Source: WLMZ01 sp043753895
GTDB taxonomy: Bacteria > Actinomycetota > Acidimicrobiia > Acidimicrobiales > Ilumatobacteraceae
DNA: 64,000 nucleotides
Reading direction: 5' to 3'
NCBI GenBank assembly: GCA_043753895.1
Contig: JAYUWK010000107.1
Location: 1 to 64,000 of the forward strand
The notes under the pieces were generated by a model. It was not told the origin of the DNA. It did no database searches and saw only the letters and a program-made list of their open reading frames with translations. Shown here in pieces: positions 46,391 through 55,208 of this stretch (position 1 is the stretch's first letter; each line of letters opens with the position of its first letter). The position numbers and the translations under genes are program-made.

Positions 46391-47329
46391 ATGGATCTCC
46401 GACAGCTCTCAGCACTCGTGGCGATCGCCGATCACGGATCGTTCTCCTCGGCGGCTCGGGCGCTTTACACCGTGCAGTCAAACGTTTCTGGACACATTTC
46501 GCGTCTCGAGAAGGAACTTGGCGTCACGCTGGTTGATCGCCACCGTGGTGGACTGACCGACGACGGTGGTCAAGTCGTCGAACGTGCCCGACGAATCCTG
46601 CGCGAGATGGACGACATCTCGGCCGACATGGCCAGTCGCGGCGACTCGGTCAGTGGCGATGCCCGTCTCGGCGTCATCGGCACCACGGCGCGGTGGCTCA
46701 TGCCCCAGCTGCTGCCTGCTCTGTCGGTGGATCACCCGCTCGTACACGTCACTGTGTTCGAGGGCAGCACCACGACATTGCTTCCTCGCCTCGTGGCCGG
46801 ATATCTCGATGCCGCGATCGTGCACCTTCCCGTCGACGATCCCGAGCTCACCGTTGAGCCGCTCTTCGCCGAGGATCTCATCGTCATCGTGCACAGCAGC
46901 CACGCGTGGGCGAGCGAGGACGAGTTGTCGCTCATGCGAGTGGCCAGCGAACCGCTGCTGATTCCACCCAAAGGCACCGCGATGCGCCGCATCCTCGACA
47001 AGGCAGCGGCTGGCTGTGGCACATCGTTGCGGCCACAGGCCGAGATCGACGGTGTACGACTGCTCACTTCGCTGGCGATGGAGGGCTACGGGCCCGCCAT
47101 CGTGCCGTCCACAGCGGTACCCGGATGGGTGAAGGGCGACTTCAAGCGGATCCATGTACCCGAACTGCCGCGTCGTGTGGTGGGCTGGGTGCAACGCCGT
47201 CGGCCCGCACCCGGCGCTCCGAGCCGCGCCGTACTCAAGACGATGCGTGAGATCCTCGAGTCGCGTGGTGCGCTCCAACGTGGCGTGTACACGGGGGCCG
47301 ACGCGTTCCCGTTGGGCAGGGGCAGCTGA
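46391..47329 (+). CDS. LysR-family transcriptional regulator
   Basis: A 312-residue regulator with the LysR winged helix at the N-terminus (MDLRQLSALVAIADHGSFSSAARALYTVQSNVSGHISRLEKELGVTLVDR) and a substrate-binding effector domain from about 90. The effector is unknown. The ATG at 46391 follows GGAG directly; an alternative TTG lies 6 nt upstream. It is divergent from the sRNA and acyltransferase gene, and precedes the carboxylase gene by 66 bp, which may be a target. Confidence 0.9.
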   Translation: MDLRQLSALVAIADHGSFSSAARALYTVQSNVSGHISRLEKELGVTLVDRHRGGLTDDGGQVVERARRILREMDDISADMASRGDSVSGDARLGVIGTTARWLMPQLLPALSVDHPLVHVTVFEGSTTTLLPRLVAGYLDAAIVHLPVDDPELTVEPLFAEDLIVIVHSSHAWASEDELSLMRVASEPLLIPPKGTAMRRILDKAAAGCGTSLRPQAEIDGVRLLTSLAMEGYGPAIVPSTAVPGWVKGDFKRIHVPELPRRVVGWVQRRRPAPGAPSRAVLKTMREILESRGALQRGVYTGADAFPLGRGS

Positions 47330-47382
47330 GCCTACGCCACCGCCGATCGGGCAGTTTTCGGGCGGTGACGATCGCAAGTGCG

Positions 47383-47395
47383 TAGTCTCGCGGCG
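47383..47395 (+). promoter_or_regulatory. Putative -10 box (leaderless start) of carboxylase gene
   Basis: TAGTCT at 47383-47388 is followed by 7 nt and ATG at 47396. No Shine-Dalgarno sequence. Confidence 0.45.
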
Positions 47396-48757
47396 ATGAC
47401 CTCGTTCGGCCTCGCCTCCCCGGTTCCACTTCGGGCGCGAGTACCCGGCGCCGCGAGGGCCGACATCCGAACCGTCGGTGAGCGCACGGTCGTGTGGCTC
47501 GATGTCGATGCCGCAGTTCGTAGGGGCGCACTGTCATCGGATGCATCGTCGATGATCGCAGCAGCCGCTGTGGCCGCCCGCGAACATGGCTATCCGCTCG
47601 TTGCCGTCATGGGCTCCTCGGGTGCCGACATCGCTGAAGGGTTCAGCGCACTGCATGGTTGGGGAATGGCAGCGCGCGCCTTCACCGACTGCAGCGGCGT
47701 GGTGCCGACGCTGATGATTGTCGATGGCCCCGCCGTCTCCGGCCCGGCGCTGCTGATCGGCATTGCTGATCATGTGATCATGACCGAGGCTGCCTACGCC
47801 TTCGTGAGCGGCCCGACCATGGTGGCCGAGTTCACCGGCGTGCTCATGGACAACGACGAACTCGGTGGTGCCGCCAGCCATGCGCGCTATAGCGGGGCCG
47901 CCAGCTTGGTCGCCGACGACCTCGCCGGTGCACTTGCGCTTGCCGAGCAGTTGTTGGCCTTTCTGCCTGACAACAACGATGTCGAACCACCGCTGTGGCA
48001 AACGGACGACGATCCCGAGCGGCCCACCCCCGAGGCAGGCGATCTGATCCCCTCAACCTCGACGGGCTCCTACGACGTTCGACACGTGATTCGCGCTCTT
48101 GCCGACGACGGCGATCTGTTCGAGCTGCGCGCGCGTTGGGCCCCGAATGTAGTCACGGCCTTCGCCACGTTCGGCGGCACCGCAGTGGGCATCGTCGCCA
48201 ACCAGCCGCTCTCCCTGGCTGGAACGCTCGACATTCCCGCATCGCAGAAGGCGGCCCGTTTCGTGTCCTTTTGCGATGCCTTCAACCTGCCTATTCTCAC
48301 CCTGGTCGACACCCCCGGCTTTTATCCGGGCAAGGATCTGGAGTGGCGAGGAATGATCCGCCATGGCGCCCAACTCGTGTTTGCCTACGGTCGTGCCACG
48401 GTGCCGCGAATCTGCGTCGTGCTTCGCAAGAGCTACGGCGGCGCGTACATCGTGATGGACAGCAAGCGGATGGGCAACGATTTGTGCCTGGCCTGGCCGT
48501 GGGCCGAGCTGGCAGTGATGGGCGCAGGGCAGGCAGCTGCGATCCTGCAACGGCGTGCCAGCGCCGAGGAACGGGCCGAGTTCGAGTTGGACTACGCCGA
48601 ACGACTGCTCAACCCCTACATCGCGGCCGAGCGGGGCTATATCGACGGCGTCATCGAACCCGGCGAGACGCGCCGCGAGATCTGCCGAGCACTGTCGATG
48701 CTCGCCGATAAGCACGAGACGCTGCACGCCCGCAAACACGACAACTCCCCACTCTGA
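47396..48757 (+). CDS. Acyl-CoA carboxylase carboxyltransferase (beta) subunit
   Basis: A 453-residue carboxyltransferase of the AccD/PccB crotonase-like superfamily. The first half is divergent (VVWLDVDAAVRRGALSSDASSMI, VDGPAVSGPALLIGIADHVIMTE). The second half is well conserved: PLSLAGTLDIPASQKAARFVSFCDAFNLPILTLVDTPGFYPGKDLEWRGMIRHGAQLVFAYGRATVPRICVVLRKSYGGAYIVMDSK and AWPWAELAVMGAGQAAAIL. Acetyl-, propionyl- or another acyl-CoA may be the substrate. At 453 residues it is about 50 shorter than typical AccD/PccB. No biotin carboxylase gene is nearby. Confidence 0.85.
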   Translation: MTSFGLASPVPLRARVPGAARADIRTVGERTVVWLDVDAAVRRGALSSDASSMIAAAAVAAREHGYPLVAVMGSSGADIAEGFSALHGWGMAARAFTDCSGVVPTLMIVDGPAVSGPALLIGIADHVIMTEAAYAFVSGPTMVAEFTGVLMDNDELGGAASHARYSGAASLVADDLAGALALAEQLLAFLPDNNDVEPPLWQTDDDPERPTPEAGDLIPSTSTGSYDVRHVIRALADDGDLFELRARWAPNVVTAFATFGGTAVGIVANQPLSLAGTLDIPASQKAARFVSFCDAFNLPILTLVDTPGFYPGKDLEWRGMIRHGAQLVFAYGRATVPRICVVLRKSYGGAYIVMDSKRMGNDLCLAWPWAELAVMGAGQAAAILQRRASAEERAEFELDYAERLLNPYIAAERGYIDGVIEPGETRREICRALSMLADKHETLHARKHDNSPL

Positions 48758-48817
48758 ACGGCCGCCCATCGCTATGAAGATGTGGCCTCGCTGAGGTCGG
48801 GCCTACCCCTCGCTGAC

Positions 48818-48878
48818 TAGGGTGCGTCCTTGGGGGAGAAAGCCCCCTGCCACTGTCCGTGTCACACCAGGGAGCAAC
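48818..48878 (+). promoter_or_regulatory. gltA promoter and structured leader
   Basis: -10 TAGGGT at 48818-48823 would start transcripts about at 48828-48830. The leader begins with TTGGGGGA (48830-48837), within a 5-bp GGGGG/CCCCC hairpin (48832-48847) with loop AGAAAG. AGGGAG 4 nt before the ATG is the Shine-Dalgarno sequence. TTGGGGGA is complementary to the sRNA loop (UCCCCCAA). Confidence 0.5.
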
Positions 48879-50147
48879 ATGCCCGACACCATTACCATCA
48901 CCGACGATCGCACCGGAAAAACCGTCACGGTCCCCATCACCGACGGAGTCTTTCCGGCCACGGCGATCCGCGATCTGGATCCATCGCTGTACATCTACGA
49001 CCCCTCGTACATGCAGACGGCGGCATGTAGGAGCGCCATCACCTATCTCGACGGCGACGCCGGCATTCTGCGCCACCGCGGCTACCCCATCGAGCAACTC
49101 GCAGAACACAGCACATACCTCGAAGTCGCGTACCTGCTGCTGAACGGTGAGCTCCCCAACGCGGTGCAACTCGCTCAATGGAAGAACGACGTCACGCAGC
49201 ACACGTTCATCCACGAGAACATGCGCAAGCGGTTCGTCGATGGGTTCCACTACGACGCACACCCGATGGGCATGTTCGTGAGCGCCGTTGCGGCGCTCGG
49301 TACGTTCTACAACGACGCCAAGCGAATCGACGACAAGGCCAGCCGCGACAAGCAGATCCTGCGCCTCGTCGCGAAAATGCCAACGCTCGCGTCGATGTGC
49401 CACCGTTTCTCGGTGGGTCTGCCCTTCGTGTACCCCGACAACGACCTCAGCTTTCCTGCCAACTTCCTGAACATGATGTGGAAGATCGGCGACTACCAAG
49501 TCGACCCCCGGCTCGAGCGGGCAATGGACGTGCTGTTCATCCTGCACGCCGACCACGAGCAAAACTGCGGTACGACGGCGATGCGCGTTGTTGGATCGAG
49601 CCATGCAGATCCGTACACATCGTGTTCGGCCGCAGCGTCAGCGCTCTATGGCCCGCTGCATGGCGGGGCCAACGAGGGCGTCGTGCGCATGCTCGCCGAG
49701 ATTGGCCACATGGACAACGTGCCGGCCTTCATCGAAGAGGTCAAGAGCGGCACCGGTGGGCGGCTGATGGGCTTTGGCCATCGTGTGTACAAGAACTATG
49801 ACCCGCGCGCAACCATCATCAAGAAGGCTGCATACGACGTGTTCGAGGTCACCGGTAAGAACCCGTTGCTCGACATCGCCCTCAAGCTGGAAGAGACTGC
49901 ACTCAACGACGAGTACTTCATCAGCCGCAAGCTGTACCCGAATGTCGACTTCTACTCGGGCCTCATCTATCAGGCGATGGGCTTTCCTGTGGCGATGTTC
50001 ACGGTGTTGTTTGCCATCCCGCGCACCGTTGGATGGCTGGCCCACTGGCAAGAACTACTCGCCGACAAGGACCAAAAAATCAGCCGCCCGCGGCAGTGGT
50101 ACAGCGGCGTCGAAGCCCGCGACTACGTGCCGTTGGCAAGCCGCTGA
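48879..50147 (+). CDS. gltA: Citrate synthase
   Basis: Condenses acetyl-CoA and oxaloacetate. The 422-residue type II protein has GYPIEQLAEHSTYLEVAYLLLNGELP, HADHEQNCGTTAMR, the CoA/oxaloacetate site SALYGPLHGGANEGVVRML, and MGFGHRVYKNYDPRA. The catalytic aspartate lies in NVDFYSGLIYQAMG. The ATG at 48879 follows AGGGAG by 4 nt. A 13-bp triple repeat lies 14 bp after the stop. Confidence 0.97.
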   Translation: MPDTITITDDRTGKTVTVPITDGVFPATAIRDLDPSLYIYDPSYMQTAACRSAITYLDGDAGILRHRGYPIEQLAEHSTYLEVAYLLLNGELPNAVQLAQWKNDVTQHTFIHENMRKRFVDGFHYDAHPMGMFVSAVAALGTFYNDAKRIDDKASRDKQILRLVAKMPTLASMCHRFSVGLPFVYPDNDLSFPANFLNMMWKIGDYQVDPRLERAMDVLFILHADHEQNCGTTAMRVVGSSHADPYTSCSAAASALYGPLHGGANEGVVRMLAEIGHMDNVPAFIEEVKSGTGGRLMGFGHRVYKNYDPRATIIKKAAYDVFEVTGKNPLLDIALKLEETALNDEYFISRKLYPNVDFYSGLIYQAMGFPVAMFTVLFAIPRTVGWLAHWQELLADKDQKISRPRQWYSGVEARDYVPLASR

Positions 50148-50161
50148 TCACGCCGCATCGC

Positions 50162-50200
50162 TGAGACGCATCACTGAGACGCATCACTGAGACGCATCAC
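50162..50200. repeat. 13-bp tandem repeat, three perfect copies, after gltA
   Basis: Unit CTGAGACGCATCA at 50162-50174, 50175-50187 and 50188-50200, just downstream of the gltA stop (50147). It is not coding. Function unknown; it may have arisen by slippage. Confidence 0.95.
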
Positions 50201-50332
50201 AGGGCCATCGACACGCCGCCAATCATCCTGAGATGAGATCGCCGTGGCCCCACTTCTTGAGGTCTTGCTCGTGCCCTGTCTTACCTTCTCTGGCGCTGTC
50301 AATTTATTCCGACTGTACGGCGCTCGGGGACG

Positions 50333-50387
50333 ATGTCTGAAAATCTCGACACAATGGTACGATGTGCGTATGTCTGAAAATCTCGAC
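50333..50387 (+). promoter_or_regulatory. hipB promoter flanked by 18-bp direct repeats
   Basis: The first 18 bases of hipB, ATGTCTGAAAATCTCGAC, occur twice: 50333-50350 (upstream) and 50370-50387 (the real start). A -10-like TACGAT (50358-50363) lies between them, 6 nt before the hipB ATG. The upstream copy can begin a 14-codon frame whose stop overlaps the hipB start. The repeats may be HipB operators. Confidence 0.55.
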
Positions 50388-50606
50388 GAGTACGTGGTGA
50401 TCGGAGCGCAGTCGTTGGGTAGGTCCATTCGCGAATTCCGCCGTCGTCGCCACATTTCGCAGCGGACGCTCGCCGAACAGGTCGGCGTGCACCGTTCTTA
50501 CCTGTCTGAGATGGAGTCAGGTGCCACCACGGAGGCGCTCGATCGCATCATCCGGACCCTGTCTGCGCTCGACTTGGAGATCGTGATTCGGGAGCGGTCC
50601 AGATGA
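50370..50606 (+). CDS. hipB: HipB-like antitoxin (XRE HTH)
   Basis: A 78-residue DNA-binding protein with a Cro/XRE helix-turn-helix (SIREFRRRRHISQRTLAEQVGVHRSYLSEMESG) and a short C-terminal tail. It neutralises HipA and normally represses the operon. The stop overlaps the hipA start by 4 bp. The leaderless start is discussed under its promoter. Confidence 0.88.
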   Translation: MSENLDEYVVIGAQSLGRSIREFRRRRHISQRTLAEQVGVHRSYLSEMESGATTEALDRIIRTLSALDLEIVIRERSR

Positions 50607-51838
50607 ACGTGCTGCAGGTATGGATGCACGGTCGGCTCGTGGCGACGATCAAGGAGTCGCGGCGCAGAATGACGCTGACATATGTCGAGGGTGCGGCCCG
50701 ACTCGGCGTTCCACTCATTTCGGTCGCAATGCCGATGTCGGCAAACGCGTACCCCGACAAAGTGGTCAGACCGTTCTTTCATGGTCTGCTCCCCGAAGGC
50801 GAAGCGCGCCAGATGATCGCCTACGACTTCGGTCTCGCAGCCGACGACGACTTCGGCCTCCTCGCTCAACTCGGCCGCGACTGTGCGGGCGCGCTCGTTG
50901 TGCTCCCTCCCGGCGAAATGCCCGAAGGCGAACCACCTGCGCAGCCACTCGAAGTGCTCGACGACATCGAAATTGGGCGGCGACTGCGAGCCCTTCCCGT
51001 TCATCCGTTGGGGGTCACCGGCGCGATTCGCGCGTCACTGCCCGGTGTTCAACCGAAACTGTTGCTCACCCGCCGCGATGGCAGATGGTGTTCGCCAGAT
51101 GCGTTGCACCCATCGACGCACATCCTCAAACCCCCCGTGGTTGAACTCGAACATTCCGTTGCGAACGAGGCGTTCTGCATGACCTTGGCGAGCGATGCCG
51201 GGCTCATCGCAGCCGCAACATCCATCGGAAGTTTCGATGGTGTGACCGTTCTCCTCTCCGAGCGTTACGACCGGCAACCGCAAGCGAATGGAACGACCCG
51301 ACGGCTTCATCAAGAAGACACCTGCCAGGCCCTTTCGATCATGACGCGAATCGCGAGACTGAAGTATCAGGCGTTCGGAGGGCCGAATCTACGCGCCATC
51401 GCCAAGGTGCTCACCCAATGGGGCGGCTCTGTAACCGATCTTCTCCGTTACGTGACATTCAGTGTCCTCATGGGCAACGCAGACCTGCACGGCAAGAACC
51501 TGTCACTCCTGCATCGCGACGACGGCACCGTCACACTCGCGCCGATCTACGACGTGATGTGCACCACCTACTACGACGGGCGGCAGGGACGGCGACAGAT
51601 CGACACCGAACTCGGCCTCTTCATCGCAGACAAGACCAACATCCTCACAGTCACCGCCCACGACCTCGTCGCCGAGGCTCAAACGTGGGGCATGCAAACA
51701 GCAGCCGCTCGCAACACGATTTCATCGCTCGCCGGTCACATTGCGGGCACCATCGACGACACCGTTGACAAGGCCAGGTTCAACGTGCCGGCCGCGCTCT
51801 TAGATCGCGTTCGCGAACGAACAACACACTTTGCGTGA
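50603..51838 (+). CDS. hipA: HipA-like serine/threonine kinase toxin
   Basis: A 411-residue HipA-family kinase, complete with the N-terminal HipA_N domain (LQVWMHGRLVATIKESRRRMTLTYV to GALVVLP) and kinase core. The GVQPKLLL segment binds ATP, and FSVLMGNADLHGKNLSLL is the catalytic loop, followed by LAPIYDVMCTTYY with the metal aspartate. In E. coli HipA phosphorylates GltX; the target here is unknown. All key residues appear intact, so the toxin is probably active. It converges with the quinone oxidoreductase gene 12 bp apart. Confidence 0.92.
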   Translation: MNVLQVWMHGRLVATIKESRRRMTLTYVEGAARLGVPLISVAMPMSANAYPDKVVRPFFHGLLPEGEARQMIAYDFGLAADDDFGLLAQLGRDCAGALVVLPPGEMPEGEPPAQPLEVLDDIEIGRRLRALPVHPLGVTGAIRASLPGVQPKLLLTRRDGRWCSPDALHPSTHILKPPVVELEHSVANEAFCMTLASDAGLIAAATSIGSFDGVTVLLSERYDRQPQANGTTRRLHQEDTCQALSIMTRIARLKYQAFGGPNLRAIAKVLTQWGGSVTDLLRYVTFSVLMGNADLHGKNLSLLHRDDGTVTLAPIYDVMCTTYYDGRQGRRQIDTELGLFIADKTNILTVTAHDLVAEAQTWGMQTAAARNTISSLAGHIAGTIDDTVDKARFNVPAALLDRVRERTTHFA

Positions 51839-51850
51839 CAGCCCGGCGCC

Positions 51851-52828
51851 TCAGAGGTCGATGAGAATCTTGCCGGTATTCGCGTTCGAGGCCATATAGC
51901 GGTGCGCGTCGGCGATCTGGTCGAACGGATAGCGCGAGTCGATGATGGGGCGCAGCTGTGCTGACGAGAACAGCGGCAACATCTCGCGGATGAACCGTTG
52001 GGTAAGGGCGATCTTTTCCTCGATGGGGCGGGCCCGCAGGACCGTGCCGATGAGCGCTGCGCGCTTGCTCAGTAGCAGACCGACATTGACCGATGTGGCT
52101 CCCCCACCCATCAGCCCAACCTGGATGATACGACCCTGCGAGGCCACCGCCTGAAGGTTGCGATCGATGTAGTCACCGCCGATCACATCGAGAATCACAT
52201 CGGCACCGCGACCACCCGTTGCCGCACGCGCCTCGGCGACGAAGTCCTGCGAGCCGTAGTCGATCACCACATCTGCACCGAGATCACGACACGCCTGCAT
52301 CTTGCCAGCACTGCACGTGACGGCGATACGGGCACCGATGGCCTTCGCGATCTGTATGCCAGCGGTTCCGACGCCCGACGCTCCGGCATGAACGAGCGCC
52401 CAGCGACCACTGGTGAGGCCGCCCTGCACCACCAGCGCGTCCCACGCGGTGAGAAAGACCTCGGGGATCGCCGCGGCATCGCGCACCCCAACAATCGCGG
52501 GCACCGCCATCAGCTGCCGCTCGTGTACGGCAATGCGCTGCGCGTAGGCACCGCCGGCGTCGATGGCCATGACCTCGTCACCCTGCTTCCACAGTGTGAC
52601 CCGCGCACCGACGGCAGCGACCACACCGGCGAATTCCAGGCCGGGAACCTCGAGCGCCGAGGGACGCGGGTTGGGGTAGAGCCCCAACACCTGCAAGAGG
52701 TCGGCTCGATTCAGTGCAGTTGCGACGATGTCAACAAGCACCTCGTCGGCACCCACGACGGGATCGGGAACCTCCTCGATGGTGAGGCATTCGGGACCAC
52801 CGTGGGAACGAAGAACAACTGCTCGCAT
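51851..52828 (-). CDS. NAD(P)H:quinone oxidoreductase, zinc-independent MDR (PIG3/QOR-type)
   Basis: A 325-residue medium-chain dehydrogenase/reductase. MRAVVLRSHGGPECLTIEEVPDP, LNRADLLQVLGLYP, the NADPH-binding VHAGASGVGTAGIQIAKAIGARIAVTCSAG, and VLDVIGGDYIDRNLQAVASQGRIIQVG match the quinone oxidoreductase/PIG3 group. The zinc cysteine and histidine ligands are not present. It may detoxify quinones or electrophiles. An in-frame upstream extension was rejected because MRAVVLR is the family start. It starts 11 bp downstream of the PEP-utilising-domain gene. Confidence 0.9.
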   Translation of the reverse strand: MRAVVLRSHGGPECLTIEEVPDPVVGADEVLVDIVATALNRADLLQVLGLYPNPRPSALEVPGLEFAGVVAAVGARVTLWKQGDEVMAIDAGGAYAQRIAVHERQLMAVPAIVGVRDAAAIPEVFLTAWDALVVQGGLTSGRWALVHAGASGVGTAGIQIAKAIGARIAVTCSAGKMQACRDLGADVVIDYGSQDFVAEARAATGGRGADVILDVIGGDYIDRNLQAVASQGRIIQVGLMGGGATSVNVGLLLSKRAALIGTVLRARPIEEKIALTQRFIREMLPLFSSAQLRPIIDSRYPFDQIADAHRYMASNANTGKILIDL

Positions 52829-52838
52829 GGCCACAGTC

Positions 52839-54491
52839 TCACACGTCGACGACGATACGCACCTCGCCGGCGACTGGATCAACCTCGACCAGCGAACCGT
52901 TGGCGATCTCGCGCAGCGCCCCAGGCGCACCGATGACGGCAGGGATACCAAGCTCGCGCGCCAACACCGCTGCATGACTGAGAGGTCCACCTTCGGATGT
53001 GACGATGCCGCCGGCGATGGCAAGCACCACGTTGTACGCAGGCGTGGTGAAGGGCACCACCAACACATCGCCCGGCTCCATGAGGTCGAGTGCTTCCTCG
53101 GGCGAAGCAGCCGAGCGCGCCGTTCCGCGGTAGACGGTCGAGCCGATACCTGTGCCGCGTAGTCCGGCGGCGCCGAGCAGGTTGCGATCACCGGCCATAC
53201 CCATTTGCTGCATCACCATCTGCACCGTCGCGACCATGCGTCCCATCGACGAAGGAAGCACAGACAACGGCGGTGCGGGTTCAGGTGGGCCGAGAGTGGC
53301 GGGAGGATCGAGCAAAGCCATCGCCTGTCGTTGCCGCTGGCGCTCGGTCAGGGTGGCCCGCGCGGGTCCCCGGCCAACGAGTACGGCCGGATCGATTTCG
53401 TCGGGGGCCAGCTCGAAGGCGTGTTCGGGTTGCTCGGCAAAGCCCCGCTCGGTGAGGCGCCGACCGACTTCGAGCAGCGACAGACGAAGCAGACCGAGAG
53501 GCCACCCTGACGTCGTCGGACCGTTGTCGTCGCGCAGATTCATGGCAGCACGCGCCTCGCGGAGCCGATCGTCGAAGTCCGCTTCGTTTTCTGCACCGAC
53601 ACGCGCGCGAACAGCAGCCGTTCGCGCCTCGACATCGCCCCTCGCGTGACGCTGTTGTTCGGACATGATGGTGGACAGCACCAGATCGGGACATTCGCCG
53701 AGCGTGACGCCGTCGACGTCGTAACGGGAGAACAACAATGATCCTCGATAGCGAAGATAGGTGTCGACGTCGTTCGCAATCGGCACGGACAATGCGCGCA
53801 GATCGGTCAGTGAACGAGGCTGCGCACCCAACGCTTCGACCTTGGCGCGAACCCGCTCGAGTGCCTCGATGGGGGCACTTGTCGATGGGGACGCTCCTTC
53901 GAGCAGCGGGATCACCTCGCCCGGAGCGAGTCCCCACTCAGCACACGACGTGAGGAGAAGACCGATCGGCCCAAGATCGTAGCCATGCAACCAAAAGTGA
54001 TGCTCGAGGTTGGCACGGCAATGGGCGAGCACGCTCTCGGTATGGCCGATGAGGCTGTCGTCGCCCAACTGATCGAGCGCAACGTCTTGCAGAGCGAGAT
54101 TCTCGGCCTCGATGGCCCGGCGACCCTCGGTCTCCCAGTGGCGGATGACCTCTCGCCACGGACGATCAGCCAGCGCGCGTTCGGACGCAGCAGCGCGGCG
54201 GCGCATCTCGGGGTGCACACGAGCGACGAGTTTCAAGATCGCGAGCGGCGGCAGTTTGGTCGCAGGTCTGTCAGGAGCGATGAGCGGTCGCAGGCGCATG
54301 TAACAAAAGCCGTGCACGAACGCGGGTTGAACCGTGTCGACGGGTGCGCCGAGCTCCTTCATTACGCGGCGCATGCCATCCGACATCGCCCCGGTCATCA
54401 GCCATTGGACGATCGGCGTCGTGCCACCCCTGAAGTGCGACCTGTCGAGCTCCCAACAGCCAGGACCCGGCGCGTCCCAAAGTACGTCCAT
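52839..54491 (-). CDS. Orphan protein with C-terminal PEP-utilising mobile domain
   Basis: A 550-residue protein. The last 80 or so residues are a PEP-utilising enzyme phosphohistidine domain (DVLVVPFTTPAYNVVLAIAGGIVTSEGGPLSHAAVLARELGIPAVIG) with the catalytic histidine in GGPLSHAAVLARE. The preceding 430 residues are mostly helical and lack an ATP-grasp domain, so this is not PEP synthase. Similar proteins in actinobacteria are annotated as PEP-utilising only. It may accept a phosphate from another protein. The ATG at 54491 follows AAAGGGAG by 4 nt. Confidence 0.7.
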   Translation of the reverse strand: MDVLWDAPGPGCWELDRSHFRGGTTPIVQWLMTGAMSDGMRRVMKELGAPVDTVQPAFVHGFCYMRLRPLIAPDRPATKLPPLAILKLVARVHPEMRRRAAASERALADRPWREVIRHWETEGRRAIEAENLALQDVALDQLGDDSLIGHTESVLAHCRANLEHHFWLHGYDLGPIGLLLTSCAEWGLAPGEVIPLLEGASPSTSAPIEALERVRAKVEALGAQPRSLTDLRALSVPIANDVDTYLRYRGSLLFSRYDVDGVTLGECPDLVLSTIMSEQQRHARGDVEARTAAVRARVGAENEADFDDRLREARAAMNLRDDNGPTTSGWPLGLLRLSLLEVGRRLTERGFAEQPEHAFELAPDEIDPAVLVGRGPARATLTERQRQRQAMALLDPPATLGPPEPAPPLSVLPSSMGRMVATVQMVMQQMGMAGDRNLLGAAGLRGTGIGSTVYRGTARSAASPEEALDLMEPGDVLVVPFTTPAYNVVLAIAGGIVTSEGGPLSHAAVLARELGIPAVIGAPGALREIANGSLVEVDPVAGEVRIVVDV

Positions 54492-54542
54492 CACGCTCCC
54501 TTTTCGCGTAGAGACCATAGTCCGAAACAAAGACCGCGTTGG

Positions 54543-55208
54543 TCAGCGCGATGCGTCGACGAGGTCGACGATGATCTGCAACCCCCGTGGCACGCCGTGG
54601 CCAACTGGCGCGAGCAACACAGTGCGAATGCCGACATCGATGGCAGCACCATCGTTGATGTGGTTGTCGCCGACCATCAGCGCGTGCTCGGCCGATACGC
54701 CCGCTGCGTCGAGCGCAATATCGAACAACCGCAACTCTGGTTTGATCGTGCCATGCTCGCCAGACAACACGAACGCGTGGATGAATCGGTCGAGGTCGTA
54801 GTGAGCCAGAATCGGGCGGAGGTCGAACGCCACGTCGCTGACGATGACCATGGGAATGCCGCGATCAGCCAGCGATTGCAGCACGCCTTCGACGTCGACG
54901 TACGGCGCCCATCCCGCAGCCGATGTCTCGAAGCCGTAGAGCGCGTCGCCGATGCCTGGGCAGCGCTGTTCCAATTCGGACCACAGCGCTGTCCAACAAC
55001 TGCGATGGAGCGCCGCAGATGTGTCGCGACCCTTGGCGATTTCGTCAGCCCGACGGGAACGAATGCGGGCAGCGTCCCACAACAAATGTGCCTCGCTGCG
55101 GCTGAGTTCGATGCCTGCACCAGCAGCGAAGTCGACAATGAAGTCGACACTCCCCGGGGTGTCGAACAGGGTGTGTCCCCAATCGATGAGGACGGCGTCG
55201 ATGCTCAA
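54543..55208 (-). CDS. HAD-family hydrolase
   Basis: A 221-residue HAD protein. Motif I is LIDWGHTL (D9), where the second aspartate (D11) of DxDxT is glycine; motif II is MVIVSDV, motif III is TIKPELRLF, and motif IV is MVGDNHINDGAAIDVG. Loss of D11 removes the usual general acid/base for phosphatase activity, though some HADs with this change remain active. The start at 55208 overlaps the icd stop (ATGA), so it is likely co-translated with icd. Confidence 0.85.
   Translation of the reverse strand: MSIDAVLIDWGHTLFDTPGSVDFIVDFAAGAGIELSRSEAHLLWDAARIRSRRADEIAKGRDTSAALHRSCWTALWSELEQRCPGIGDALYGFETSAAGWAPYVDVEGVLQSLADRGIPMVIVSDVAFDLRPILAHYDLDRFIHAFVLSGEHGTIKPELRLFDIALDAAGVSAEHALMVGDNHINDGAAIDVGIRTVLLAPVGHGVPRGLQIIVDLVDASR

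Noticed and set aside
50261..50369. Longer HipB beginning at 50244
   Set aside because: The extra residues read through the promoter and upstream repeat; the XRE domain starts soon after the ATG at 50370.
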